A stretch of DNA of 64,000 nucleotides from Gambelia wislizenii (taxonomy: Eukaryota; Chordata; Lepidosauria; Squamata; Crotaphytidae), in the NCBI GenBank assembly GCA_030847615.1, contig JAUMIR010000015.1, positions 885,501 through 949,500 of the forward strand, in the 5' to 3' direction. The position numbers were made by a program, and so were the translations under genes. This document shows, piece by piece, positions 50,555 through 61,261 of the stretch. A model generated the notes under the pieces. The model searched no databases. It had not been told where the DNA came from and saw only the letters and a program-made list of their open reading frames with translations. How positions within the stretch are numbered: the first letter of the stretch is position 1; every line of letters begins with the position of its first letter.

Positions 50555-50945
50555 ACTTGTGTGTGTGGGGGTTTTGCTCCAGAGACTAGAACATGAAGTA
50601 GTGGGTTCAAATTGCAAGAAAAGAGATTCCACCTAAACTTTAGGAAAAGGTTCTTGAGTGTGAGAGATGTTCAGCAGTGGAACATGGATGGTGGACTTTG
50701 GAGGTCTTTCAGCAGAGCTTGGATGGGCATCTCTCAGGCTGTGGATTCCTGCATTGGTGGCAGGTGGGCTAGATGGCCTTTGAGGGTCCTTTCCCACTCT
50801 GACTTCATGGTTGCCTTGTAAGATGGTGGACTCTCCTTCCTTGGTTGTCTTTCAACAGCAGCCGGATGACCTTTACTGTGTATTTCTGCATGACAGGGGG
50901 TTGGACTAGATGCCCCTTGGGGTCCCTTCCAACTCCGTGAAGTTG
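50555..50945 (+). repeat. Two successive CR1 LINE 3' ends
   Basis: The first starts in the C-terminal coding region ('aaattgcaagaaaagagatt', encoding 'QEKRFHLNFRK'), with its 3' end at about 50,815. The second begins 'gatggtggactctccttcct' at 50,823 and ends at about 50,945. Confidence 0.82.
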
Positions 50946-51444
50946 GATCAGCTCTTTCTCACATCCATGGCAAAAGGAGGCATTTTGTTTTTTGGGCAGT
51001 GGGGGCAAACTCCAGTAGGATGGGAAGGAACAATCCCCCCCCCACAAAATGGTGGAATGGTTTCTTGGGGGTGGGTGCTAATAATGCACAACAGTTGCTT
51101 TTAAAAGAGAAATTAAAAGGGAACAAGGTATTATCTGGAACAACAGCCTGTCTTTGTGAATCTTGGGTGCATCTCCTCGCTTTTTAAAGGAAGCAGGGAA
51201 GAGAAAGATCATATTAAGGGGTAGGTGGGTGGGTTACAAAGAGGGTTGGGGGTCCCTTCATTGGCCAAGGAGTGCACAATAGAAGTGGGGGGCTATGGCA
51301 AGGCCCCACCTCCTCCTTGGTGGCCACATTCCTTTTAATTAAAAGAGGGGGGGATGCCTGGAGACAAATAGAGAAATAGGAGGAGTCTGCTTGCAAGGCT
51401 GGAGGAAAACCCCGTGAAATAGAGATTGCAAAATATTGGAGGAT

Positions 51445-51478
<34 letters not shown>

Positions 51479-52040
51479 GAGGAGGGCTCCCTTTTCTGCA
51501 TCCTTTTGAAAGCCAGTTGTGGAAGAGGATTTATGGGGAGGGGGATATAGGTCCAGTATAGATTCTTTTGCTTCCCCTCAAACCCCCCAGATTTTTTTTT
51601 TTAGCAATCTGTTGAATTATTTTGCATTTTCTGGGGAGGGGTGCAGGGGATGCAGAGGAAAGGGATGGAAAGAGGAGGGGTGGAAGGAAGGGATGGTGTT
51701 GTTGTTTTGTGTATGTGTGTAGGAGAAGGTGTAGGTAAAGAGGAGAGGAGTTGTATTTGAAGTCAAGAAAGAAAAATAATGAGGAAAAGGTGAACTCCGT
51801 GGGTGTCCTGTTGACTCTAGAGTAGACCCATCCAGTGTTGAACGAAGGGTCAACACATAGGGAAATCTCATTGGGTCAGTGCATTTACTCTAATCAGGAC
51901 TAACAATAGGATTTAGGTCAGAAGATGTGGCCTCAGGTGTGAAGCAAAAGGTGTTATTAAAAACTCTTGACCCATTGGTCTATGTCAGGGGGTCTTGGCC
52001 TGTGGACCCCCAGGGCACCACAATGTCCTCACAGGGGGTC
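50945..52040. other. Unannotated intronic stretch with (CA)n
   Basis: A (CA)n microsatellite is at 51,450-51,476. The phrase 'ctctagagtagacccatcca' at about 51,818 resembles a common reptile repeat motif. I see no exon. Confidence 0.35.
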
Positions 52041-52043
52041 CGC

Positions 52044-52320
52044 GAAGGCTTGAAGGCTGCTTGACCCATGTGAGAGGATCCAAGGCAAAGGCTGGCTGGC
52101 TTGGCCTGCACATTGCCATTCAGTCTGCTCTAGCCACAAACGTACAGGAAGAAGCAGGAGAAAAGTCTTCCCTCGTCCACGAAGGCTTGAAGGTTGCTTG
52201 GCCCATGTGAGAGGATCCAAGGCAAAGGCTGGCTGGCTTGGCCTGCACATTGCCATTCAGTCTGCTCCAGCTACAAACGTACAGGAAAATGCAGGAGAAA
52301 AGTCTTCTCTCCCCTCTAGT
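52044..52320 (+). repeat. 137-bp tandem duplication, two copies
   Basis: The word 'gaaggcttgaaggctgcttg' starts at 52,044 and, with one difference, at 52,181 (137 bp). Both units contain 'aggatccaaggcaaaggctg' and 'cacaaacgtacaggaagaag' or close variants. Low divergence suggests a recent event. Confidence 0.92.
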
Positions 52321-52344
52321 GCCTCTGAGGGAAGGAAGGTTCAA

Positions 52345-52531
52345 TGGATGCTGTATTTTGTATTTGTTTATTTATGTGATTTTAGTTTAGGTGGTTTTTA
52401 ATTTGATACTAGTTTAAAATCTTTTTATAGGGGAGGGTGGAGGTGGGTGGTGCTTAGGGATTTTAGTCAGTATTGTTGTATTTTAATTGTTGTAAGCTGC
52501 CCCGATTGCTTTTAACAGAGGGGCGGAGTAA

Positions 52532-52565
<34 letters not shown>
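52345..52565 (+). repeat. L2-like 3' end with (AAT)n tail
   Basis: Contains 'ggggagggtggaggtgggtg', 'ttgtaagctgccccgattgc' and 'aggggcggagtaaaataata'. It matches the plus-strand arm of the foldback at 19.5 kb. Confidence 0.75.
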
Positions 52566-52577
52566 GTATTAGTCCTA

Positions 52578-52895
52578 AGGATGAATCATAGAATCATAGA
52601 ATGATAGAGTTGGAAGAGACCTCCAAGGGCCATCCAGTCCAACCCCATTTTGCCACGCAGGAATCACGATCAAAGCATCCCCGACAGATGGCCATCCAGC
52701 CTCTGTTTAAAGACCTCCAAGGAAGGAGACCCCACCACACTCCAAGACATAGAATCATAGAATGGTAGAGTTGGAAGGGACCCCCAAGGGCCATCCAGTC
52801 CAACCCCATTCTGCCACCCAGGAATCACGATCAAAGCATCCCTGAGAGATGGCCATCCAGCCTCTGTTTAAAGACCTCCAAGGAAGGAGATGCTT
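52578..52895 (-). repeat. CR1 LINE 3' ends, tandem (two copies)
   Basis: Two copies of the terminal ~160 bp start with 'tagaatgatagagttggaag' (52,596) and 'tagaatggtagagttggaag' (52,758). Both run to 'aaggaaggaga'. Confidence 0.9.
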
Positions 52896-52897
52896 TC

Positions 52898-53016
52898 CTT
52901 TAAAGGTGGAGGAAATCAAAGAGGAGGGCCGGATCTGGACCTTGGGGGCATAACTGGCCCCCCATGGCTGAACTTTCTTCTACTGGGGTACAAAACTGCC
53001 CCCTAAACCCCTTCCA
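52898..53016. repeat. Inverted repeat, left arm (119 bp)
   Basis: The segment from 'ctttaaaggtggaggaaatc' to 'ccctaaaccccttcca' is reverse-complemented at 53,749-53,866 with only a handful of differences. The two arms enclose about 732 bp. It includes the dispersed 'gggccggatctggaccttgg' motif. Confidence 0.92.
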
Positions 53017-53748
53017 GTATCATCATCATCATTATTAGGGTTTTAAATCTTGAGTTAAGTCTTGGGGGTCCATGGCAACAAAATATATTTAAAGGGGGTC
53101 CCTGGTAAAGGAAAGTTTAAGAGCCATTGGTCTAAGTCATTCTGTGGGTCCCCCCTTTTTTAGCATGGGAGGGGGACTGGCCATACCTGCTTGGATGGCT
53201 ACCGTCCAAAGGGCAAAGGGGTTTAAACCCCGGGGGCTGCTTGGTGGTGGCCCACCTATCTGCATGGAGTTTGGTTCCCGAAGCAAAGCCAGAGCTATCA
53301 CCTTCCTGCACCCCAGCTCTGTCCCTGGGATGTGGGGTGTGTACCTGTGTATTTTTTGGGGGGAAATTTGTGGGTTATAACCCCAGCGATGAGTCAGAGG
53401 AGGCAGGAAAGGCGTGATCAGAGAAACATCTGGATGGGGTTCCAAGACTTCCTTGCATTATTATCTGTGCTTATCTCAGACCCTCCCAAGGGCAGCAATT
53501 TTGGCCATTGCAATCTCCTCTCACCCCGACCCACCCCGGGGCCATTCTTTTGGCGATTGCAGCAGCGCCTTCCCCCAGCCCCACTCCATGAAGATTTTGG
53601 GTGGGGGTCACTGAGGGTCTTTCTCCAGGCCCCACTTTGCAAAGAAGTAGCCAAGAAATTGGGAAGAAGCTTATATTATTGGACCCCCAGGCTTGGGCAA
53701 TTGGAAGGGGGCATAAGTGGAACAGCTGGACCCCCAGGCTCGGGCAAT

Positions 53749-53866
53749 TGGAAGGGGTTTAGGGGGCAGTTTTGTACCCCAGTAGAAGAAAGTCCAGCCC
53801 TGGGGGGCCAGTTATGGCCCGAGGTCCAGATCCGGCCCTCCTCTTTGATTTCCTCCACCTTTAAAG
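53749..53866. repeat. Inverted repeat, right arm (118 bp)
   Basis: Reverse complement of 52,898-53,016. A short direct duplication of 'ggacccccaggct' plus 'gggcaattggaagggg' (53,680-53,756) adjoins its start. Confidence 0.92.
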
Positions 53867-53879
53867 AAGGTGTACATTA

Positions 53880-54370
53880 ATGAACCTTTGTAGAAGGTGG
53901 AGGAATGGGGGGATTTGGATGGAGAATTGAAAAATGTGATGAGTCTGGTGGGAGGGAGGAAGCCGTGCTGGCAGCTGTACCGAAGCGAGGAGCGTTGTGT
54001 GTGTGTGTTTGTGCGCTTCTGTTGCTGGTGGATGAGCTTCATCCCTCTTCATTTTTCGCTAAATAATTTTCTGTATTTTATCTAAATGAAAGTCATTCTT
54101 CTTTCTCTCTCAACAACCCCCCCTCCTTCGCCACCCTGCCTTCTTTCAATCACCCGCCAGGGTTCTTTCCATGACGGCGTGTCACAAATTGAAATATTCA
54201 TTCATTTCTCCCCCTCTTTCCCTGAGCCCTTCTTTCTTTTTCTTCTCTCTCTTTCTTTCTCTGTGTGAGTGTGGATTATTTTTCATGTTCTCCTTTTCCC
54301 CCCTAAGGCAGTGAAAAGCAGTAGGGGGAGGGTTGAATTAAAATGGAAAAGATTAAAGCTAATTGCAGGG
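53880..54370. promoter_or_regulatory. Non-repetitive intronic island
   Basis: Contains 'ttttcgctaaataattttct' and 'gtattttatctaaatgaaag' after a (GT)n run, then pyrimidine-rich DNA. It has no repeat signature and no exon. An intronic enhancer is conceivable but unsupported. Confidence 0.2.
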
Positions 54371-54379
54371 GGGGGGAGG

Positions 54380-54835
54380 GAATCATAGAATCTTAAGAGT
54401 TGGAAGGGGATCTCCAAGGGCTATCTAGTCTACCCCCCAATGCTATGCAGGAATGCACAACTCCTGAAAGATGGCCAGCTAAGCTCTGCTCAGAGACTGC
54501 TAAAGAAGGAGAGTCTACCACCCTCCAAGGCAGTCTGTTCTATGCAAGTGGGAAGGGGCCCTAGAGGCCATCTAGTCCAACCCCTTGCCTTGCAAGAGTA
54601 CTCAGCTAAAGCACGCCTGAAAGATGCCCTCCTGTTTAAAGACTTCCAAAGGTGGAGAGTCTGCCACTCTCCAAGACAGCCTGTTCTATGCAAGTGGGAA
54701 GGGGCCCTAGAGGCCATCTAGTCCAACCCCTTGCCTTGCAAGAGTACTCAGCTAAAGTACTCCTGAAAGATGCCCTCCTGTTTAAAGACTTCCAAAGGTG
54801 GAGAGTCTACCACCCTCCAAGGTAGAATGGGAAAG
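54380..54835 (-). repeat. CR1 LINE 3' ends, tandem
   Basis: The first terminus is 'aatcatagaatcttaagagt'. Two further units start with 'tatgcaagtgggaaggggcc' at 54,541 and 54,687 (146-147 bp apart), each with 'aggccatctagtccaacccc' and 'tgcaagagtactcagctaaa'. Confidence 0.88.
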
Positions 54836-54839
54836 AGGG

Positions 54840-55785
54840 GGATGTTTGGACCCGGTGAAACCAGGACTAGAGGAACAGCCTTTTGTGGGGGGGACCAGGA
54901 CCCCTCAGCTCCACCCTATAAGGCAGCCCTGGGGGGGAGGCACCAATGCTGTTGCTTCCTGTGCTGTTAATGAAACCCATGCATTCAGAAATGTAGCATC
55001 TCAAAGTTTCCTGCCCATCATTGTAGGTGAGAAAGTTCCTTGATTTTTATGTTTCTGTGTGCAAGACTGCCGTCCAAGGAAGAGGAGCAAGGCTGGAAAG
55101 GAAATGTTGGCAACCCACAAATGGAGGCAGAGGTTCTCCATGGCAGGAAGTTTACGGAAGAAGCAACAGGGAATGGTTGTCACCCGCATGCCCTCTTTGG
55201 TTGATCTCAGTGCTGGACAAGATGAGATCACACAGAACACCCAGCCCTTGGAAAAGCTTAGTTTTGGGGGGCTGCAACCCTCAGGACCCCCCAGTTGGCA
55301 CAGGCAGTAGCCATGGTACGTGAGAAGGCAGATTCTGTCTTCAGAAACAAGTCAGATTATAGGTGTTCTTCTCTGGTAAATTCAGTGTACTTTGGTGAGT
55401 GAGAGTAGACCTTCCAGGCTCAGGAGCAGTCTACCCCCGAATGGTGGTTGCTGGAGACTAGTTTCCAGGCAGGGAGATTTGTTTTGGCCACTGAAGGAGG
55501 CCCGGATGTTAGAAGCATCCTCCATCTTGAGCCCGCTCTGTGCTTCTCTTCATGCGAAGTGGCAGGGGGGATCCCACCATGACACAGAGTGAAGCAGCTG
55601 CTTCAGGCGGCAGATCTTAGGAGGCGGCAATGGCAGCCTGTGGGCAAACAACAGCCGTCCACCATGTGGTCTGCCTTGAGCCCCCTCCCTTAGTCTGATG
55701 CCCCCCAGGTGGGGCGGAAAAGCCATTCAACGTAACATAACAGGTCGCCATCTTGTCCTCCGCCTCAGGCAGCAAGATCGCTAGC
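54840..55785. other. Unannotated intronic stretch
   Basis: I see no repeat signature. Several short frames lack domain features, and no Ig-type exon is identifiable. Confidence 0.35.
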
Positions 55786-55789
55786 GGCC

Positions 55790-55985
55790 CTTCCACACTC
55801 CACAATTATAGTACTATGATTCCACTTTCAACTGCCATGGCAACATCCTACGGAACCGGCATTGGCATTGTTCAGCTGGGAAGTCTAAGTACCTCATGAA
55901 ACTACACATTCCAGGATTCCACGGTGGGACCATGGCAACGAAAGTGGGATCATAGCACTACAACTTTGTAGCGTGAAAGGGCCGT
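55790..55985. mobile_element. Palindromic miniature transposon, copy 3 (diverged)
   Basis: The left 'agtactatgattccactttc' and 'aactgccatggcaacatcct' mirror the right 'ggaccatggcaacgaaagtg' and 'ggatcatagcactac'. Related in design to the copies at 7.75 and 36.6 kb but distinct in sequence, so it is possibly a sister family. Confidence 0.65.
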
Positions 55986-55999
55986 TGGGCTTGGTTATG

Positions 56000-56765
56000 T
56001 TCATAGAATCATAGAATTGCAGAGTTGGAAGAGACCACGAGGGCCATCCAGTCCAACCCCATTCTGCCACGCAGGAAATCTTGATCAAAGCATCCCCGAC
56101 AGATGGCCATCCAGCCTCTGTTTAAAGACCTCCAAGGAAGGAGACCCCACCACGCTCCGAGGGAGTGCGTTCCACTGCCGAACAGCTCTTACTGTCAAAA
56201 AGTTCCTCCTCATGTTGAGGTGGAATCTCTGTTCCTGGAGCTTGCACCCATTGCTCCGTGTTCCAGTCTCTGGAGCAGCAGAAAACAAGCTTGCTCCATC
56301 CTCAATTGACACCCCTTCAAATACTTAAACAGGGCTATCATATCGCCTCTTAACCGTCTTTTTTCCAGGCTAAACATACCCAGCTCCCTAAGTCTCTCCT
56401 CATAAGGCATTGTTTCCAGACCTTTCACCATTTTAGTCGCCCTCCTCTGGACACGCTCCAATTTGTCAATATCCTTTTTGAATTGTGGTGCCCAGAACTG
56501 GACACTGTATTCTAAGTGAGGTCTGACCAAGGCAGAATAGAGTGGCACTATTACTTCCCTTGATCTAGACACTATACTTCTATTGATGCAGCCCAAAATC
56601 GCATTGGCCTTTTTAGCTGCCGCATCACACTGTTGACTCATGTTCAACTTGTGGTCTACTAGGACTCCTAGATCCCTTTCGCATGTGGTCTCATTCAGCC
56701 AGGTCTCTCCCATCCTATATCTATGCATTTCATTTTTCCGCCCTAAGTGCAGTACCTTACATTGT
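56000..56765 (-). mobile_element. CR1 LINE, 5'-truncated, with coding remnant
   Basis: The minus-strand frame at 56,210-56,923 encodes '[20 protein letters not shown]', '[20 protein letters not shown]', '[20 protein letters not shown]' and '[20 protein letters not shown]'. It is very close to the copy at 5.75-6.74 kb, and here the frame is intact over about 180 codons. The catalytic region is missing. The first residues of the frame (above 56,765) belong to other DNA. The 3' terminus is at 56,003. Confidence 0.92.
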
Positions 56766-56794
56766 ACCACCGCAGTGAGGAGTGTTGTAGCTGT

Positions 56795-56868
56795 GCATTC
56801 CTGCATGGCAGGGGGTTGGACTAGATGGCCTTCGTGGACCCTTCCAACTCCTATGATTCTACGAATTT
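56795..56868 (+). repeat. CR1 LINE 3' end, opposite orientation
   Basis: The phrases 'tgcattcctgcatggcaggg' and 'ggttggactagatggccttc' lie head to head with the preceding minus-strand CR1. Confidence 0.85.
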
Positions 56869-56869
56869 G

Positions 56870-58525
56870 TTTTGTGTGACAGGCAAATAGAGCCTCCCTG
56901 TGCAGTTGCAGTCTACCCCTCAATATCAGGAGGAGAACGTTTTCCCTGTTTTCTTACAGGTTTCCTGGGAAAGGGGAGCATATCTGACTGGTCTGTGTGG
57001 GGTTTGGGGGTAGGCGTGGATTTAGACCCCCACCGCCCGGTCTCCTTGTGCAATACCTGTCTTACCTTCTCCACTCAGCACACCCCAAAACACAGGAGGG
57101 CCTAGAGGTCTCAGCCAAAGACAGTGGCCTTCTTTTTGCAAAGGGTTAGCATTTTGGAGGGGTGTGTGTTTGGAGGGCGGCTGGGGGGCTGATGGTTGTC
57201 CATCCGCCAGAGAAATCATCCTTCCAAAGCTTCTCTCTCTCTCTCTCCTTACCCCCTACCCTAAAGTTGCGTAAATAAGCAGTCTGCCCACGCAGAGCTG
57301 GCAATGTTCCCACTTACCTGCCGGGGTCGGGGTCGTTACCTGGGAGAGGAGGAGGAGGAGGAACCTTGGCATGGGGCACCCTTCCTTGGACAGCCACCCT
57401 TTGTGGACGGGACAGAGGAAAGGACCTCCCAAACCAGCCCTCCTCAACCGCATTGGGTGGACCACACCAAGAGAGGCTGGGCGCCATTTGGTGATTCTGT
57501 CCACCTTCCATCCCATCACTGGGTGCCTGCTTTCCTCTTCCCCTTCCTTCCAGGTCATCTCTCAGATACTTTCTTGTGAATGCACTATGTCCCAGCGCTG
57601 GTAAATTGAGAACTGGAAGAGCCTCTGAGCATGTGAAGAGTGTTGTTGTTTTTTTCCTGTAGACACAGGGGCTCTCAGTTGGAGGGGCCTCCCAAATCTA
57701 AGCTGATCGGATCGTGGCATGGCTGGCGTTTCCCCTGTTTGTCTGCCCATTCTTCCCCCATCCTTCCAGCTTGTCTATCAATCTCGGCACGCTTGTCTCC
57801 ATCCCTCTCAAAACTGATGTGGTGATGAATTGCTCTTTCTCTCTGCGCACATCCCTCTGGTGCTCAGGCAGGCCTTTGTGGCTGAGGAGGGGGTCCGATT
57901 TTTGGAATCTCAGACAAGAGGGGGGACGCAGGGTGAAAGTTGAGCCTCATCCAGACCTGTTTCCCTGCAGAAATGGAAACCAGGTGTGGGAACTTTGCCA
58001 GACCCTGGTTTTGCATATCCATCATTGGCTATCTATTCCCTTGTTCCCTGAATATTCCAACTTCACATTCCCTCTTTCTGTGCACTTGCAAGATTATCGC
58101 CTCTCCATGTTGCTTCTGGTAAGGTTTGATTCTTCTTTTTTTAAGTTTTTCTCTCATTTTCCTTCTTTCCCTTTAATGCTGGTGGATATAAATGGAATAA
58201 TACAAACTGCCCCTCTTTCTGTTCAATTGTTTGGAAAGAAGTTGGGGAGAGTGTGACTCAGTTTCCCCCTTGGTCTATTATTGTGTGGTGGACAATGGTG
58301 CTTCTGAGACAGATGCAGACTGTGTGCTTGGCTTCATCCTGGCCATGAGCAGGGCTCAGTTTCTGTCCGGGCCTTGGGTGGATTGGACAAGAGTGCCTCT
58401 GTGCTGCGTACAGAGTGTCTGTGTTTCTTCCCTTCCTTGTGTTCAGCAGACAGGGATGTCTGTGTGTTAAATGAGGAGTGAGCACCCAAAATCACACAAT
58501 GACAGTGGGTCAGGGGTTTTTAAAA
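56870..58525. other. Non-repetitive intronic stretch
   Basis: I found no interspersed repeat and no credible exon. A (CT)n run is at 57,229-57,247. Frames of up to 180 residues (57,714-58,256) are hydrophobic and Phe/Ser-rich without motifs, and overlap others. Confidence 0.4.
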
Positions 58526-58529
58526 GGCT

Positions 58530-58708
58530 ACCTGTGAATCCTAGGTGCTGTAGGCTCAATTTCAAAGGGGGGAACTGGCAGCCCCCACTCCGTGCCCTCT
58601 GAAATTATTGGGGGTTCCATAAGTCAACAGGCAACTTCAAGGCAGTTGAGATCTGACCTTGGTCCCTTTTCCTCAAATGCTGCAGGCTAGAACTTCCAGA
58701 GCATGGGA
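58530..58708. repeat. 5S-SINE-associated unit, left part (split by CR1)
   Basis: The phrases 'taggtgctgtaggctcaatt', 'ataagtcaacaggcaacttc' and 'gctgcaggctagaacttcca' match the modules at 3.9-4.4 kb. It breaks off after 'gagcatggga' and continues at 59,168 with 'aaggtgcctttttggactg'. Confidence 0.7.
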
Positions 58709-59167
58709 ATCATAGAATCATAGAGTCACAGAGCCATAGAGTTGGAAGATACCCCAAAGGGTCATCCAGTCTGACCCCAGTATGCTCTGCAAGAAACGAT
58801 CAAAGCACTCCTGACAGAATGGCCATCCGGCCTCCAAAGAAGCAGACTCCACCACACTCCCAGGCAGTGCATTCTTCTTCTTAGCAGTTCTTACCGTCAG
58901 GGAGTTCTTCCTAATGTTTAGGTGGAATCTCTTTTCCTGGAGTTTGAACCCATTGCCCCGTGTCCCAGTCTCTGGAGCAGCAGAAAACAAGCTTGCTCCA
59001 TCCTCAGTATGACCTCCCTTCAAATATTTAAACATGGCTATCATGTCACCTCTCAACCTTCTCTTCTCCAAACTAAACATGCCCAGGTCCCTATGCTGCT
59101 CCTCATGGGGCATCATGGCTTCCAGACCTCCCACCATTTTGGGTTGCCCTCCTCTGGACACACTCCA
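58709..59167 (-). mobile_element. CR1 LINE 3' fragment inserted in a 5S-SINE-associated unit
   Basis: The minus strand encodes '[20 protein letters not shown]' and 'KLQEKRFHLNIRKNSLTVRT'. The 3' terminus at 58,709 reads 'atcatagaatcatagagtca'. Flanks on both sides join to restore the 'gcatggga|aaaggtgcc'-type unit found at 4.0 kb. Confidence 0.9.
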
Positions 59168-59515
59168 GAAGGTGCCTTTTTGGACTGTCACTTGCAAAAT
59201 CTGGCTGGGGGATTCTGGGGGTGACAGTCCAAAAAGTCACTTTCCCCCATGCACTGGAAGTTCTAGCCTGCAGCGTTTGGGGGATAGAGACCAAGGTCAG
59301 ATCTTATGTGTGTTTGTGCCTTCAAGTCACCTGTCGACTTATGGTGTCCCCATTAATTTCAGGGTTTTCTTAGGCAAGGAATACTCAGAGGTGGTTTGGC
59401 CAGTTCCTTCCTCTGAAATGTAGCTCACAGTAGCCAGGATTTGTTGGCAGTCTCCCATCCAAGTACCACCCAGAGCTGACCCTCCTTAGCTTCCAAGGTC
59501 AAATGAGAGCTGATG
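59168..59515 (-). mobile_element. 5S rRNA-derived SINE with associated unit
   Basis: Its left part continues the split unit ('gggattctgggggtgacagt'). Then come the SINE body ('ggttttcttaggcaaggaat') and the 5S-like head ('cagtctcccatccaagtacc', 'gaccctccttagcttccaag'). Confidence 0.82.
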
Positions 59516-59705
59516 CCTTCATCTTTAATTCTGACTGAATTTCAGAGCATTTTCTCAGGTAATGAATCCTCAGAGGTAGTTTTGCCTAGTTCGTCTCTCT
59601 GAAAAAGAAGTGACAGCACCTGGTATTCATTGGTGGTCTCCCATCCAAGTACTCAGCAGGGCCTGCCCTGCTTAGCTTCCAGGATCAGATGAGATTCAGA
59701 ATTAC
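59516..59705 (-). mobile_element. Second 5S rRNA-derived SINE in tandem
   Basis: Repeats body and head: 'aatgaatcctcagaggtagt', 'ggtctcccatccaagtactc' and 'gccctgcttagcttccagga'. Same orientation as the preceding copy. Confidence 0.82.
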
Positions 59706-59804
59706 ACTGTTAATTCAGACTGGAAACAGTATTGCTAGCCAGTGCAATTTTTTTCAGATTGGTGCTATATGTGAAGTCGAAGGCTTTCATGGCCAGCAGC
59801 CATA

Positions 59805-59880
59805 GATTTTCCTTGGGGTTTTTCTGGGCTAACTATTCCAGAACACGACCTCACAGCTGGGAAAAACCCCAAGGAAAATC
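59805..59880. repeat. 20-bp perfect inverted repeat
   Basis: Positions 59,805-59,824 and 59,861-59,880 are exact reverse complements around a 36-base spacer. The preceding 'gtcgaaggctttcatggcca' is a phrase common in reptile interspersed repeats, so this is probably an internal hairpin of such an element. Confidence 0.9.
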
Positions 59881-60510
59881 GATGGTGCTATATGGTTTCT
59901 ATATTTTGTTTTGGTCAGCCATCTAGCTGCTGTGTTTTGTACGACCTGCAGCTTCCGAGGCATCTTCAAGGGTGGCCCTATGTAGAGCACATTACAGTAG
60001 TCTTTCCTTGGGAGATGACCAGTGAATTGAGCTGTCCAGGAAAGTCTGCAATTGTTGCACGAATCAAAGCTGGTGGAAAGCATTCCTACCCACAGAGTCC
60101 ACTTGGGCCTCCCTCCAGTGACAGGGATGAATCGAGGAGAATTCCCAAACTACGTTCCCTGCTGCTTCAAGGGGAGCGCGACCCCATCTGGGCCCAGTAG
60201 GCCTACCCCATTCCTGGACCCAAGGACCGCCACTCCAGAAAACCTCCGTCTTATCAGGATTCAGTTTCATCCCTTTGGCCCTCATCCAGGCCATTACGGC
60301 ATCCGGGCACTGGTCCAACACCTGGACAGCCTCAGGCGACCCTGATGACAAAGCGAAGCAGAGCTGAGTGTCACCAGCGTACTGAAGGCACTCTGCTCCA
60401 TAACCCCGTGTGACCTCCCCCAGCGGCTTCATATAGATGTCGGACAGCGTGGGAGACAAGATGGAGCCCTGTGGCACCCCACAGATCATCAGCCATGGGG
60501 CTGACCATTC
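59835..60510 (-). mobile_element. L2 LINE reverse transcriptase, C-terminal half
   Basis: The minus strand encodes 'MICGVPQGSILSPTLSDIYM' and 'YAGDTQL' (the catalytic YADD box with D changed to G), then in another frame 'GRLSWTAQFTGHLPRKDYCN'-like sequence and 'LYIGPPLKMPRKLQVVQNTA'. Order and motifs are those of vertebrate L2. A frameshift near 60,070 and the altered catalytic residue make it non-functional. The first ~30 bp at its 3' side overlap the hairpin noted at 59.8 kb. Confidence 0.82.
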
Positions 60511-60704
60511 ATCCTATAGTGCTACTCTCTGGAACCGTTGATAGGAACAGAGCTGGTGTCAACACACGATGCCTCCTCGTCCTCTTCCCACCAAACTGGG
60601 ATGAGTTTCAGTTCTGAATGGCCTGATAATTTTGGATGGGTCCCCCCACACCACATTTAAACTAAATGTCCCATGGGGCTTTGATTCTGTGACTCCCTCT
60701 GAGC

Positions 60705-60840
60705 ATGGTGGTCTCTCTCTCTTGTTGGTCTTCTTTAAACATGGCTACCTCTCAGCGATGCTTTTGTTGTGGATCCCTTCATGGCTAAAGGGGGTTGGAC
60801 TAGATGACCTTTAGGGTCACTTCCATCTCAACTTGATCCT
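60705..60840 (+). repeat. CR1 LINE 3' end
   Basis: Contains 'atggtggtctctctctcttg', 'ggggttggactagatgacct' and an ending near 'catctcaacttgatcctatc'. Confidence 0.75.
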
Positions 60841-60879
60841 ATCAAGTTGACTCTTAGCTGGTAAGGTCTAGGAGAAGTG

Positions 60880-61094
60880 GATTGGTTGGTGAGCCCAGGG
60901 GGTGGTCAATGCCCCCATAAGTTCATGGGTGATGCCTGCTGCCTTGAAGGAGGCGGTAATACGCTGTCCCCTGAAGAAGACCTCTTTGGACCCAGAGAGA
61001 TGTGAAAACTACCACCCCATCACTAATAATCTCTTTTTGGGCAAGGTGCTTGAGTATGGGGTGGCCGGGCAACATCTGGCATTCTTCAAGGTGA
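60880..61094 (+). mobile_element. L2 LINE reverse transcriptase, N-terminal part (split by CR1)
   Basis: The plus-strand frame at 60,902-61,147 encodes 'WVMPAALKEAVIRCPLKKTS' and 'LDPERCENYHPITNNLFLGK'. These correspond to the start of the L2 reverse transcriptase ('KPLLKKPSLDP...NYRPISNLPFLSKVLE'). It breaks at about 61,094 and resumes at 61,262. Its orientation is opposite to the L2 copy at 59.8-60.5 kb. Confidence 0.82.
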
Positions 61095-61261
61095 GGAACA
61101 AATGGACTTCCTTGGAAGGTGGGGGACTTTCCTTTGGAGGCCTTTAAACTGAGGTTGGAGGGACATCTTTCAGGAGTGAATTACCTGTTTCTGTCTGAAT
61201 GGCAGAAGGGGGTGGACTAGATGGCCTTTGGGGGTCCCTTCCAGCTCTAGGATTCTATGGC
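61095..61261 (+). repeat. CR1 LINE 3' end inserted in L2
   Basis: Contains 'cttccttggaaggtggggga', 'tttaaactgaggttggaggg' and 'gggtggactagatggccttt'. L2 coding sequence continues directly on each side. Confidence 0.85.

Noticed and set aside
57714..58256. A 180-residue gene in the putative intron
   Set aside because: The frame is Phe/Leu/Ser-rich without motifs, overlaps other frames and shows no splice context. I could not identify a domain.
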